From Ophiocordyceps camponoti-saundersi (nom. inval.) (Eukaryota; Ascomycota; Sordariomycetes; Hypocreales; Ophiocordycipitaceae): a stretch of DNA of 31,850 nt. Every line of letters starts with the position of its first letter. The first letter of the stretch is position 1. The notes under the pieces were generated by a model. It was not told the origin of the DNA and did not search any database. It worked only from the letters and a program-made list of their open reading frames with translations. This document shows positions 1-11,989 of the stretch, in pieces. The stretch spans positions 1 through 31,850 of the forward strand of contig PDHQ01000360.1 in assembly GCA_003339415.1 (NCBI GenBank), given 5' to 3'. A program made the position numbers and the translations under genes.

Positions 1-184
1 ACTTTTATTCTTTATTATATTATTATTTATTAAGTTATTATTATTATTACTAGGTTTTATTTCTCTTATTAATATATAAGGTTTAAGAATTTTTTCCTCG
101 CTTAATAATAATCTAAATAAAAAAAAACTTAATTTCTATATAGTATTTCTATCGCGCTATTTATTAGTATTTTTTTTATATTAA
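1..184. other. AT-rich sequence, no gene
   Basis: This stretch is nearly all A and T, with runs of TTA and ATT trinucleotides near its start. CA and TG dinucleotides are almost missing, as in the rest of the mutated block. I see no open frame or recognisable element. Confidence 0.7.
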
Positions 185-370
185 AATAGCTTACGTAAGC
201 TAACTAAAAATTTAGTCCTTTTAATCTTTAGTCTTTAGTTAGTTAGTCCTTATATTTAAGGACTGACTAAAGTCCTTAGGCTAACTGACTAAAGACTAAC
301 TAAAAGGTACGTACTTTTAGTCCGGACTTTTTTTAGTTAGTCCTGACTGACTAAAGACTGACTAATTTTA
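185..370. repeat. Foldback cluster of GACTAA/TTAGTC motifs
   Basis: The hexamer TTAGTC or its complement GACTAA recurs many times on both strands. Nested inverted repeats are visible: the palindrome AGCTTACGTAAGCT near 188-201, a stem of AGTCCTTA with TAAGGACT around 250-270, and outer arms beginning CTAACTAAAAA near 200 and ending TTTTTTAGTTAG near 340. The cluster keeps several TG dinucleotides (CTGAC) that the flanks have lost. It resembles a foldback or MITE-type element, but no transposase or target duplication is seen. Confidence 0.55.
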
Positions 371-477
371 AACCCTGCTTATAAGCGTTTTATAAAAAAG
401 AGGTTTTATTAAATTTAAAAGCTTTTTAAGTTTTAAAATAATATTATAACTAAGTTAAGAATTAATAAGAGTATAAG
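371..477. other. AT-rich spacer
   Basis: This is AT-rich sequence between the foldback cluster and the first 1.87-kb repeat copy. Its last bases form the left target duplication of that copy (478-491). Confidence 0.5.
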
Positions 478-491
478 CTTCTTTCTTATTA

Positions 492-2526
492 ATAATAATT
501 TATACGCTAATATACTTTATATAGCTTAGAACTATCTTATATATATTTTAAAAAGGGGAAAAACTAGAGAACTTTAAATAAAACCCTCCCCTTAAGCGTT
601 ACTTTAGCTTTAAGTTAGACCCTACTTATACTTAATATTTTATATATTTAATAAGTTAGGTATTAATTAATAATTTAAAAGCTAATATTTCCCTTAAAGC
701 GGACTTTATAATAATAAGAGTATACGTAAACTAAGTTTAGTATAAAATTTATATAACTTACTTATCTTTTTAGCTATTATTATCGCTATAAATTAAATTC
801 TTATATTTAATTAAAATAGCTTTAATAATTAAATTTATTAAAGCCTTATTAGTATAGCTTAGAAATATATAAAGGTTTTACTATCTTATAATAAACTTTA
901 TAATAGCTAATCTTAAAAAATAGCTAAATTATTTTAGTAAAGCTATAAACGAGTGCGGAGTTAAAATTCAAGGAGGGGGTATTATTATATTCGCTTTCTA
1001 GCGTTTCCGCCTTAGCTATTACTAATTTCTAGTTAGCGCTAAAAAGGAAGGAGGGGTAATATATATAGAGTTTTAATTTATAAACCTCTAAGGTTAAGTA
1101 ATATACGCGTTCTTCGCCTAGTCCTATATTATTTTTATTTTAAAGTAAAGTTAACTTTACTTAAAGTAAAACTTTTAATAAAAAAAATAATAATATAATC
1201 TTTTCTTATAAGCTATAAAGTAAATAAACTTACTTTTTATATATAAAGTAATAAAATACTTATTATATTATAGCTTTATTATATAATATTTAATAATATA
1301 TTTAAATTAATAATATTTGAAATATTATTAAAGTTAAACTTTTAATATATATAATTTAATATTAAAAATCTTTATTTATATTATTATATTTTTATTATAA
1401 ATCTAGTTTATATTTACTATATTATTAATAGTAATTACTAAGGAACTTTACTAAATTTTAAAATAATATCTTTTTATATATAATTATATTATTAAAACCT
1501 TATTTAATAACTTAATCTTTTTCTAAAAAGCTTCCTTATTACCTTACTATAAGGCTTACGCTAGCACCTCTTTTATAATAAAAGTATAACCTTTACTAAT
1601 TAAATATTTTTTTTTAAAAATAATATAAAATAACTTTAAATTAAACTAAAGCTTATAAATAGTATTTTAAAATATTATTATAATATTACTGCTAAATAGT
1701 TTCTTTATTATAAAAGCTTAGCTTTACTTACGGAGTTTATAATTAATATTTATTATAATTATTTTAAGGCTTTAAACTTAGAGTAGAGTAGCTATAAAAT
1801 TAAAATAAATTATAAGCTATTACTTATATTACTTAGGAACTTTTTTTTAATAATCTTCTCTAGCGCTTTAGCTATAATTATAGCTTATATTAAAGAAATT
1901 CCGCTCCCCTTAAAGCTATAAAAAAGAGAGGAAACCGCGGCTATAATAGCTAAAAAGATATTATTAATTAATAAAGTTAGAATAAAAAAAGCACCTCCCT
2001 AAACCTTTTTAAACTCTATTACTTATTCGATAATTACTTATATAAAAATAAAAATATTTTCTAAAATAATCTTATTAATATTTACCTTAGCTTTTAATAA
2101 GGTAATAAGTATAATAAATTTTTAGGTCTAAGATTATTACGACTTAGGAGTAAAGCTATATTTTAAGTAAAAAATTTTCGCGGTTATAAATATACTTAAG
2201 ATTATTTATAGCTAATATTATATAATATTATTTATCTTATTATTTCTAATATAAGATTTTATAATTAGCTAGCTAAGCTATATATATAATATAAGGAAAA
2301 TTATAAAGCTTATTATAAATAATCTTAAGTATATTTATTATTATTATTTTATTAATATAGCTTATATAATATCGCCCTCTTTTTTAAAGTCGCTCTAGGC
2401 GCGGCTAGCTATTACTACAGGGTAATAAAAAGAGTAAAGTCCGCTTATAATATAAAAATAAGAAGTTTATATTTATATTACTATAAGCGCGGAATCCGTA
2501 AAATATATAAAAGTTACTATAATTAC
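492..2526 (-). mobile_element. 1.87-kb repeat family, copy F1
   Basis: This is a full-length copy in the opposite orientation to the copies at 20-28 kb; its AAT-type tail lies at the low-coordinate end (about 488-500). It matches the copy at 29380-31250 along its length, for example the segment with GCTAGCACCTCTTTTAT at about 1560 and 30450. It is flanked by 14-bp repeats at 478-491 and 2527-2540 that differ only by two C/T transitions. It is 2035 bp long because a small inverted-repeat element sits inside it (2187-2338). The rest is about 1.87 kb, the family length. All frames are broken by TAA and TAG. Confidence 0.75.
2187..2338. mobile_element. MITE-like insertion with 24-bp terminal inverted repeats
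   Basis: The 24 bases at 2187-2210 are the exact reverse complement of 2314-2337 (core TATACTTAAGATTATTTATA). The interior is about 100 bp of AT-rich DNA with no coding capacity. The corresponding place in the sister copy near 31075 lacks this sequence, so it is an insertion into copy F1. A related fragment lies at about 21712-21786 on the other strand. The exact target duplication is unclear in such AT-rich DNA. Confidence 0.6.
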
Positions 2527-2540
2527 TTTTTTTCTTATTA

Positions 2541-5119
2541 AAAAACCTTTTAAGGTATATAAAAGCTAAAAAAATTATATTATAAATATAAGTAATATAT
2601 TTAAATTCCTCTTTTAAAAAATATAAGATTTTTTATTTTATATATATATAATTAGCTAAGCTTAGCTTTATTATTATAGTTAAGTTATTATTATTTTTTA
2701 ATTTTATAAAAATTATAAGTATTAATAAGGTTATTTTTTCTTATTATATATAGTAAAAGTTTTATTATATTTAGTAAATAAGTTATTTTCTTAAAATATT
2801 TTTACTTATATTTTTAATTTTTTAATTATTTTAAGTTAAGGTTTAATCTAGCTTTTTTTCCTTAATAAGCTATATAAAGTCTTTTTTCTTTTATAAATGC
2901 TAAAAGATCTAATATTTATACTTATCTTAATAGAGAAAATAATTCTAATATTTAGCGTTTGCTTAAATAGCTAAGTTTAGATTTTTAGTAAAAAGGGGCT
3001 TTTTTAATAATAAGATTAAAAGCGAGTATTTAATAAGGGTAGGTAAGTTATCTTACTAAACTAATTTCTAAGCTATATAGTTAAGTAGTAACTTTTTTAT
3101 AGCTATCTAAAATAAGCTAATAAAAAGATACTAAGCGTAGTTAATTACTTAGTAAATTTCCGAAGGAAAATACTATTTATCGATTATTAAAGTAATAATT
3201 AGGTATTTATAAACTAAGCTAGCTTAATAGCTTTAAAAATTAATAAGGGGGATAAAATAAATAAAAATAAGCTTAGCACTTAGACGCTTTATTACTTTAT
3301 AAAATAATAACTAATTAAAAAATAAGCGTTTACTTTAATATTATATAAGGTAAAAGTATAAAAAATAATATTATTAACTCTTACTTAATTATTAATAGTA
3401 AATAACTTTTTACTTTTTATCTTATATATAATATTTTTAGAATTATTAAGAAGCTTTATAATAATTTTACTTTTTTCCTAAATTAAAATTTTTTAACTAA
3501 ATAAAGTTAAGCGGGGGCGTTTAAACTTTATAAACTCTCTTTATTTTTTATTAATTAAAATAGTTCTTAGCTATATAGCTTTTTTTTCTATAAATAAAAT
3601 AAGTATTATTTTTTTAATAAACTTTTTTCTTATTTTTACTTTAAGGCTAGCTTTTTTTAATATAAGGTTATAGTTATAGTTTTCTTCTCTTATTCTATTA
3701 AAGCTATTTTACTATTTTAGTAAGCTTTTTATATAGCTTTTTTATAAGTAAACTTTTTCTTTTAATAAAATATAGCGTTTTTTATATATTTATAAAATTC
3801 CTTATATATTATATATAAATTTTTAGCTTTTATAAAAAGGCTTAAGTTAAAGTTAGTAAGTAAATAATTTTAAAGCGTATACTTAATCTAAGCTAAAGGA
3901 ACTTAAGTTTTAGCTATAAGGTAGTTAAACTTAGCGAGGAATTTTTAATTTTCCTATTTATAAGTTAAAGTCTAGTTTAGCTTATAAAGCTAGTTTATAG
4001 TTTCCGTAAATTTATTCGGATTTTTATAAGTAGATTTTTAACATTAAACTATCTTCGCTAATTTAGAAAAAAGATATTCCTTTAAGTTATATTAAATTTC
4101 TAATAGTTTATAAGCTTTTTCTTTTAAAGTAGAAAATAAAATACTTATCTTATTTCACTTATTATAAAAAGTAATTATATCGAATCTTATCTTATTTTTA
4201 AGTTTATAAGAAAAATATTAAAATCTTTCTTTTTACCTAAAAACTTACTTACCTTTTTATAGCGAATTTTTATAATATTTAAATAAAAGGGGTTTACCTA
4301 TCTTACTAAGGGAATTAGTATAAAGGTATCCTAAGTAGCTTTTTTAATTAAGATAAATACTTTTTTACTTATTTTAAATATAGTTAATATTTCTTAATAA
4401 GTCTTTTTTATATTTAAGTCTTAATTTTCTAAATTAACTAACTTTAAAGTTTTATAATTTACGCTTATAATTATATTATCTTTATATATTATTTTATAAT
4501 ATAGTTATATAAGCTATATTTTATAAAAAGGTAGTTATAATTATAATTTAGTTTTTGCTAATATTTTATTTTATTATAAGGTTTAGCTTTTTTAGAGTAA
4601 ATTTCTTTAATTAATTAAAAGTTTAGTTAGGAGCTTTAAATATATATTTTAAAGCTAATTATAAATTATATATAAGTTTTTTTCTATCTTATATAAGGAT
4701 ATAAAAATTAAGTATATAACTATTAATCGTTTATTAGCGAAAAGTAAGCTTAAAATAATATTATAGCTTAGAAATCTATTAAATAAATAATAATATTAAT
4801 ATTATAAATAAAAATTCTAAGCTAAGGAGGAAAGAAAGAAAGAGAGAAAAACTCTTATAAGCGAAATCTTAATAAAATATATAAGGGTATATATTAATAA
4901 AGATAAGAGAGGGTATATAAAATCTAAGTAAAGAAGCGGTTATATTTTCTAATAATTTCCCTTAAAGTCTTTTTTATATAATTTTACGATAAGGTTTCCG
5001 GGGTTATATAAGAGCAGTTAGGAATTCTTAAAAATTACCGTAAAATATTTAAGGGAAATCCTTATAAGAGCTAGCGCGTTATATACCTTAGCTATACAAT
5101 TAGGTTAAAAAATACTCGT
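2541..5119. other. Unassigned AT-rich repeat relic
   Basis: This stretch is about 2.6 kb of strongly mutated DNA with no intact frame. Around 3600-4110 one minus-strand frame has only TAA and TAG stops of the kind RIP makes from Gln and Trp codons, so a dead transposon gene is plausible. I could not match it to a family. A short inverted repeat (TAGCTTAGAA against TTCTAAGCTA) spans about 4765-4815. No LTR pair was found here. Confidence 0.4.
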
Positions 5120-5200
5120 GCCCTCCGCTAGATTTAAACTAACTACTTTTTTTATAAAAAACTAATATCTCTAAGCGCTTAATTATTACGCTAGGAGGGC
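5120..5200 (-). tRNA. RIP-altered tRNA-like sequence (relic or SINE head)
   Basis: Read on the minus strand, the ends form a perfect 7-bp acceptor stem, GCCCTCC with GGAGGGC. A D arm follows (GCGT, a 9-base loop AATAATTAA, then GCGC). Near the 3' end is a T arm, GTTAG-TTTAAAT-CTAGC, which becomes a full 5-bp stem if one T is read as a mutated C. The D loop and T loop look like GG-to-AA and TTCAAAT-to-TTTAAAT changes expected from RIP. The 31 bases between the two arms are more than a class I tRNA needs, so the anticodon cannot be fixed. It may be a dead tRNA gene or the head of a tRNA-derived SINE. Confidence 0.5.
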
Positions 5201-5442
5201 TATATATATATATATATATTAATATTAACTAAAGCTTAAATAAGCTTAAACTTTAATAAGTTATATACTTATTCTATAAAGTAAATACCTTATAATTAAA
5301 TTCTTTTAAATAGTTTATAAAAATATTTACTTCTACCTTAATTATCTACTAATTATACTTTATATAATTTATAGCTATTAAAAATTATTATTAGCAGGTA
5401 AGTACTCTAGCTATATTTTTATAAGGGTGACTTTTATATATA
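5201..5442. other. AT-rich flank of the copia element
   Basis: AT-rich sequence without a gene, including a TA dinucleotide run at about 5201-5220 and another just before the copia 5' LTR (about 5433-5444). The second run blurs the target duplication on this side. Confidence 0.5.
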
Positions 5443-5606
5443 TATTATATAATATACTTTATAGTTTAAGCTATAACTTACTTAAAGCTAGAGCCCGGTT
5501 AGGTTTATATATAAAGTATATTAAATTAGTATAAAGGGGCTACTAGTAAAGCACTTAGCTAAAGTATAATATAGCCTAGAATCTAAATAGCTTATATACC
5601 TTAATA
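5443..5606 (+). repeat. Ty1/copia 5' LTR (164 bp)
   Basis: This aligns without gaps over its full 164 bp with 18487-18650. It starts TATTATATAATATAC and ends CCTTAATA, as expected if the original TG...CA ends were mutated to TA...TA. Nearly all differences from the 3' LTR are transitions, with the T or A always on this side, so this copy is the more heavily RIP-mutated one. Confidence 0.85.
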
Positions 5607-6640
5607 AGTTATACGCTTATCGCGCTAAAGTACGCGTTTTTTATAATAATAATTAATATTCCTTATAATAAGATCCTATTTAAGATCCGCTTAGTTATAA
5701 TAAACGCTACTTAGTTATAGTCGCTGCTAAATTAGGTTAGCGATATACTTTCCTTAGTTTAGAAAGACTCGTTTTAGTAAAAGTATTATAAAAATAAGCT
5801 TCGCTAAGGAAAATATTACTTATTTAAGTAAAAAGAAGCCTATTATAGCTAAAAGAAGAAGCTTATAATAGCTTTAATTAAATAGCTTAATTTATAGGAA
5901 TTCTAATAGGTATTATAAAGCTTAAAAGCTAAGAAAACTAGCTTAATTATAAGATATTAATTTAGATAGCTATTAAGTAATTCTATCTCCTTTTATATAT
6001 AAATTAATCTAATAGCGGTAAACTTATAAAAGTAGATATCGCGGCTAGAAAAAAATAATAAAATAAGGAAGTTTATTACCGCTAGCTTATAATATATTAT
6101 TATAAAAATACTATTATCTTTAAAATTTATAATAAAAGCTAGTATATAAATTATATAGCTTATAAAACCTTATTTAATAAAGGACGTGTAATAATACCCC
6201 TATAAATCGCCTAACCTCTTATAATATTTTACTAGGATTTCCCCCTTAAGATTTTACTTAGATTTCCCCTAGAAACTTTATTACCTTTACGCTTAGGAAA
6301 TTACTAGGATTTCTTCTTAGGATTTCTTAATAATAACTCTTAGGATTTTACTAAGATTTCCTACTAGATTTAGTATTAAAATATACCTTTAGAAATCTCC
6401 GGATTTTACTAAGAAATCCCCGTATACTAGGAAATCACCGCGTACTAGGAAATCTTTATTTTATTAATATATACGGAAATTACCGTAAAATCCCCTTAGG
6501 TAAAATATTTTTAGGATTATACTAAGAAATCTTCTTTAAGCTCCTAGCTATATAAATTAGCTTAATATTCCTTTAAGTAATAATTTAAATTTTTTTATAG
6601 TTACTATTTTAATTCTTAAAAGACTTTTACTTATATTTAT
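5607..6640 (+). other. Copia leader region
   Basis: Sequence between the 5' LTR and the first recognisable gag segment. The start of gag is not identifiable. It includes the GGATTTC-rich array at 6225-6545, described separately. Confidence 0.45.
6225..6545. repeat. Degenerate array of GGATTTC/GAAATC motifs
   Basis: The motif ACTAGGATTTC and its inverse (such as TACTAGGAAATC) recur many times over about 320 bp, on both strands and with irregular spacing. It has no coding frame. It may be part of the copia leader or a separate small repeat that inserted there. Confidence 0.5.
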
Positions 6641-9460
6641 ACTTTTTATAGTAGCTATTCTATAATCTTATAATTAGTAGCTAGCTTATCTCCCTTTTCT
6701 ATATACTATATCTAGTAGCTAGCTTAGTATATATGCTTATTAGAAGATTATATATATAAGTGTATAATATTATTAGCGATTAAAAAGAAATATAATATAA
6801 CCTTAAAAGTTACCTTCTTATTAATTATAAAGAAGATATATATTATAAAAATAGAGAATTTTATAATATTTAGGGCCTTTATAAAATATCTTAATTATCT
6901 ATAAAATTAAATTAGTATTATAATATTAAATTTATATAAGGCTTAGTTTATTAGGGCCGCGATTAACGCTATTAAGTATTATATACCTCTTTATTATAAG
7001 GACTTTATATATAAGTTAGCTAATAAGAAGCTACCGATAAAAGTAAAGATATTAGGGTTCTTCTAAAGCTACGCTAAGCTTACTAATAATAAGAAAAAAG
7101 ATACTTTTTTCGTAAATTAGGATACGAAAAAATAGGAAGAAAAGCGAGATAGCGGCAAAGGCGAAGATAAGAACCGCGGTAAAAAATAAAGCTATAGTAA
7201 TAATAGTAAAAGAGCCTTTTCTCCCGCTTAAAAAAGGCGGAAAAGTTAATATATTAGTTATTAATACTTTATTCCTAAGGGCAGCTACCCTTATAATAAA
7301 AAGAATTACTAGAAATTATATCTAAAGCTATACTTACTTTTAAAAGATTAATAATATTAATAAAAATAAATTACTATATAAAAAGTAATTACGAAAGCTA
7401 GGTAAATATATAAACTAATAGCTAGCCGAGGTATTAAATAAGATAATATTATATATAACTTTAAAGCTAGAAGCTATATCTTTAATAATTTAAAGTAGTT
7501 TATTAAAATTTATAAGAATACTATTATTAACCCTTTCCGCGCTATTAATAATAGAGACTTTTAGCCTTAAAAGGAGGGTAAGGTTAAGATAAACCTACCT
7601 AATAGTAATTTAAGAATTTTATTATAAGCTTTCTATTATCTTAATATTTAAGCGAATTTAATAAGTATAAGCGTTCTAAAAGAAAAGGGCGTTATCGTAA
7701 ACTTAAAGATAAATTTCCTTATTAAAAAAGGCACTAAAAAGCGTATTTATAGCCTTAATAAATAATTTCTAGTTATTAGTATAGCCGCTATAAGCGGCGA
7801 TTAAACTATAATTAAGGTATTCGCTACTTTACCGTATAAATTACTAAGAAAGGGCTTAAAGACTAATTTTACGATTATATATAAGCGCCTTATATATACT
7901 AGTAAAGAAAAAGTAACTTTAGCTTATTAGAAGGTAAAAATTTTAATTAATAAAAGTAATATTAAAAGCTTCTTATATAAGGCTTACTAATTTACTAAAG
8001 CTAATATTATAATTAGTAAGGATTCGCTAATAAAGCTTATAACGTTCCTTAATATTATTTTTTAAGATATTATTAAATATAACTTATTAGGAATAGGCGG
8101 CGCCTACTATTCTCTATATAAAATTAACGCCTTTATAAGATTTTATTAGATAATAGCTATTACCTTAAAAGGTTAAGCTTTTAAGCTTCTTTATAAATAG
8201 AAAAGATAGGTTAATACCCTTTTTAAAGGAATTTCTATAGCTATAATAGCTTTTAATAATATATAGGAGTTTAAAAGCGAGGCGATTAAGGCCTAGGCTT
8301 TTTAAAATAGCTTTATTTTACGCTATTTAACTTTATATAACCCTTAATAAAATAATCTTATAAAGAGAGCTAGTAAAACGCTTTTAATAATAGCGAGGGC
8401 TATTTATCTATATATATAGCTTCTTATAACTTTTTAGCTATATTATATATTAATAATAGTATATATTATAAATTTACTACTTATAAAGGGTAAAGAGAGC
8501 CCTTATAAGAGGGTTATAAAAACGCTTAATTTGCCTTATAAATATAATATTAGCTACTTATACGCTTAAAGCTATATAATATATATAAGAAAGCAGAAAA
8601 AGAAGATAGTAAAGTTTAAGAAAATAGCTCCTTAAGCTTCGAAAGGTAATCTTATTAGTATTAAAAGCTTATATAGCTATATTTTTAAAATATAGCTTCC
8701 TAATTAAGAAATTGTTATTCGAGTATAAAATATACGCTTTATTAATTATGCTAAGGCTCTTACTATTAAAGAGGACCTATTAGTTAAATTTAATGCTTAT
8801 TTAGAAAAAGAAAACGTATTTATCGGATTCAAGCTTATTTCTCTTCCTTTTAAGAATAGAGAGAAAGAGAAAACTTCCTATAGCTAAAATAGCGGTAAAG
8901 GCGTTCTATAAACCTTTACTATATTAAGTATTAAAAAATAACCGAGGAAATACTTAAGTATTATAGCTGGATTATTAAATTTATTAAGCGTTAAAGAGGA
9001 ATTTATAAAGCTATTAAAAGAGCGTTTTAAAACGCTTAAAAAGACTCTTTATACTTTCCCTTACTAAATCCCACGCTTAATTAAGGTAACGAGGCATAAC
9101 GCACGATTTCTACGGAAAATACCCTTTTACCGTTAATTAAAAAGGCTAATAAAATAACGCACTTACTATTTATAGCGCTTATAAGACTCCTTAGAGGCTA
9201 GACCTTTAACGCTAATAATTATAATAATCTTAATAAATTAGTAAGTAGTTTATAAACCTTTTAGCTAACTAATTTAATACTTAATAAGCGACCGTCTTAA
9301 TATTTATATAAGCGTAAGGGGTTAAACCTATCTTTTACTATAATAGAATTAATATAAAAACGCTATAAGCGTTATTAAATAAAAGAGATTTATAATATTA
9401 AATTAATAAGATATTCGTAAAGGCTTATATAAGCTAATCTAGCTAGCGTCCTTAAACCCT
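6640..9460 (+). pseudogene. Copia gag-protease-integrase relic
   Basis: This is the 5' half of the copia polyprotein, on the plus strand, with many in-frame TAA and TAG. A gag-like lysine-rich segment lies around 7020-7240. Near 7250-7330 a segment reads FIPKGSYPYNKKNY, matching the His-Pro and Cys-Trp-Lys-Leu-His-Pro part of a copia zinc knuckle once C-to-T changes are allowed for. Around 7570-7760 follows the protease-to-integrase linker (NLISIGVLKEKG, IKKGTKKRIYSL). The integrase core is clear near 8320-8410, where the frame reads LYNPQQNNLIKRASKTLL, close to the family's TPEQNGxxERxNRTLL. The usual SPYE and RVFG-type region follows near 8490-8600. The distal part (about 8860-9460) is weaker but continues toward reverse transcriptase. 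No functional protein can come from this. Confidence 0.8.
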
Positions 9461-9473
9461 CTTCGCTATATAT
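9461..9473 (+). repeat. Left target-site duplication of the 7.3-kb insertion
   Basis: CTTCGCTATATAT at 9461-9473 is repeated exactly at 16767-16779. Copia sequence continues naturally on the far side of the right copy. Confidence 0.75.
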
Positions 9474-10248
9474 ATATATATTATATTACTTTAGGGACTT
9501 ATAAGGTATCTAGGCATATAAAGGGTAAGAAGAGGGGAAAAACCGGGCCGGGCCTAGGGGAAAACCCCTTACTAAGTAGTTAGTAGCTAGTAAGGTAAGA
9601 ATAGTAAGTAGGGAGAGGGTGCTATAGCGGGCCTTATGCTAGTCCGCTAGGTTATAATAGCGAGTCTAGGGTAGATTAAGCCGGGGTCTAGGGGTCGCTA
9701 AGATAGAAATAGCCGCGAACTTTAGCTACGGGAGGGTAAATATAAGCTAAAACCTTAGTAAAAGGAGGAGGTATATATTATTATAAAATAAAGAAATATA
9801 TACTAATATATATTATAGCGCCTTATAATTAGTAAATAAATTATTATAAGGTATAAAATCTTATAGCTTATATAATATAAGGCTTTTTTTCTTTATAAAT
9901 AATATTAACTTTAACTTTCTTTATTATAATAATAATAGCTTATAATTATAATATAAAGATTAGTAATAAATAAGCTACGCCTTATAATAATTATATTTTT
10001 AAACTTACTTAAGATTATATTTACTATTTATATATTAGCTATTAAGATTAGCTAAATAAGTTATACTTTATTTAAGCTATATATTAATAAGATTAAGCTA
10101 ATATATAGTAACCGCGAACGCGCGTGCGTATATTACTTATACTTAGATAAATTTTACTTATATACTTATATATCCCTAACTTAAAAATAATACTAAGGAG
10201 CTATATATTATATAAGCTAAGTATTATAATAAGTAATAAGAGTTCGGA
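9474..10248. other. Low-coordinate end of the LINE insertion, noncoding
   Basis: A TA-rich run at the junction is followed by an unusually GC-rich patch (9530-9720, with CCGGGCCGGGCC) that retains several TG dinucleotides. The rest is AT-rich. I find no gene. Confidence 0.45.
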
Positions 10249-11608
10249 GGGGTATAAGCTATAGCTAAGGAGAATCTCGCCTTAATTTAAGATTTAAGCT
10301 AAAGCTATACTTATAAGAATATAGTTAAGGTAAGGAACGCCTTAAGGGGTATTTATACTAAAGTTATAAAAAAGGTAAAAAAGGCGGAGAAAAAGGGGGG
10401 GAAGATATCTATCTCTATATTTAAGTTAATCTATATTACCTTAAAGTAAATTAACGCTTATATTAATTAATAAACTTTAAGCTTTATAAGTATAGCTTAT
10501 AATATACTAAACTTAGGTAAGAAAGTAATAATAATACTTAAGAAGCTAAGATAGCTAGCCTAGGCTTTACTTAAAGTAAAAGTAAACGTAACTTATAAAG
10601 TAAGTAAAACGCGTAAGCTAGTAATAATAAAGCTTATTAAGGCGGCGCTTATAGCGCTTTTAAAAAGTAAGGGTAAAAGATAGATATCTCTTATTATAGT
10701 TTAAACGCGCCTTACTAAAAAGAAGGCCCGCGCCGCGCTTAAAACTCCTATAATTATACCGAATATAGATAATAATAACGATAACTTACTACCTATTTTT
10801 ACTATTAACTTAGAATATTTATATCTTACTAAAATATACTTTAGGGAAAGTAAGAAAGGGAGCTTACGCTAAGTTAGTTTTAGTAATAATAAAGTTCTAA
10901 GGTTAGAGGCCACGCTAGCGCTAAATATAGTAAAGATAAGCCTAATTAGTAAAAAGGTAGCTAAGTCGCTTATAGTAAAGGAGACTCTAGTTAAGGCGGC
11001 GGCCGCTTTAGCAGCTACTAATACTTACGCGGCTATAGTAAACTATAATATTATTATAGTAAAGATAGATTTAGCTAAGTTTTATATTCTTTAAATACTT
11101 AGAGTTACCTTACCTTAAATTATCTAGTTACTTAGCGTTAGCTAGGAGTTTTAATTATTTAGTTTCTAATATAACTTACCTTTTACTAACTTAGAGTTAC
11201 TAGAGAAATATAAACTTAAGCTATACCTTAATAGAATATTAAGAAGGCGTAAGGGGCTTCGTAGTTATAAGCTATTACTAAAATATTTAAAGATTTTAAG
11301 GTTAGATAAGTTATTCCTTAATAAGGATAATAAACTAACGCTAATAATAATTACTTTTAGTAATATATAATCCGCTATTACGCTAAATCTTATTATTACT
11401 CTAAGCTTATCTTAATAATAAGTAACTTTACTTAAGCTAGTTACTATTTTAAGCTTATCGTAATAGTAAGTAACCGCTCCGTAGCTAATTACTATACTAA
11501 ACTTATTATAAGCTATTATATTAACGGTAACTCCGAGTAGGACGCGCCTTACTTTAAATCTTAGTAGCTTTACGCTAAGTAAACTCGCGTTACGAGGCTA
11601 GCGTTAAT
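10249..11608 (+). pseudogene. Degenerate plus-strand frame, gag/ORF1-like, unidentified
   Basis: One plus-strand frame can be followed for about 450 codons. Its interruptions are all TAA or TAG at positions where Gln or Trp would be natural. The first part is rich in Lys, Arg and Leu (for example TRLTKKKARAALK). An Ala-rich stretch follows (KAAAALAATNTYAA, about 10990-11030). Near 11385-11520 a short tandem repeat, LSLS plus three stops plus VT, occurs twice and would be Ser/Pro/Gln-rich before mutation. Downstream, near 11730-11790, a same-strand frame reads YYNYSNLYKIKLY, which could be a mutated zinc knuckle. This resembles ORF1 of a LINE, yet it faces the minus-strand ORF2 next to it. I do not assign a function. 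Confidence 0.45.
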
Positions 11609-11989
11609 CTACGGTTATTTTACTAATAAGGTAGCTAGGAGAGTTAAGGAGTTATTAGATAAGGGAGAAGATAATAACTTAGACTTAATAAATATAAATT
11701 CTTTCGAAATATAAAGTAGATTATAAATAAAGCGGGTAAATTAATAATATTATAATTATAGTAATTTATATAAAATAAAGCTATATCTAGCCTTAGTTAA
11801 ACTTAAGAGTATTAGCGTAAAATATATTAGTAAGCTAGAATTAATATAAGTTAGTATATTAAAGTATTTACTTTATAATTACGGTTACTAATAAGTAGTA
11901 GTTAAGCTTTAATTATAGTTTAATATTAAAGGAGATAAGCTAAAGTAGTTCGTAGCGCTATTTAACTAGTTAAGGGTATCGAAGAAGTA

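Noticed and set aside
492..2526. Assignment of the 1.87-kb family to Tc1/mariner or Fot1, suggested by its length
   Set aside because: Those elements duplicate only TA and have terminal inverted repeats. These copies have 14-16 bp duplications and no matching inverted ends.
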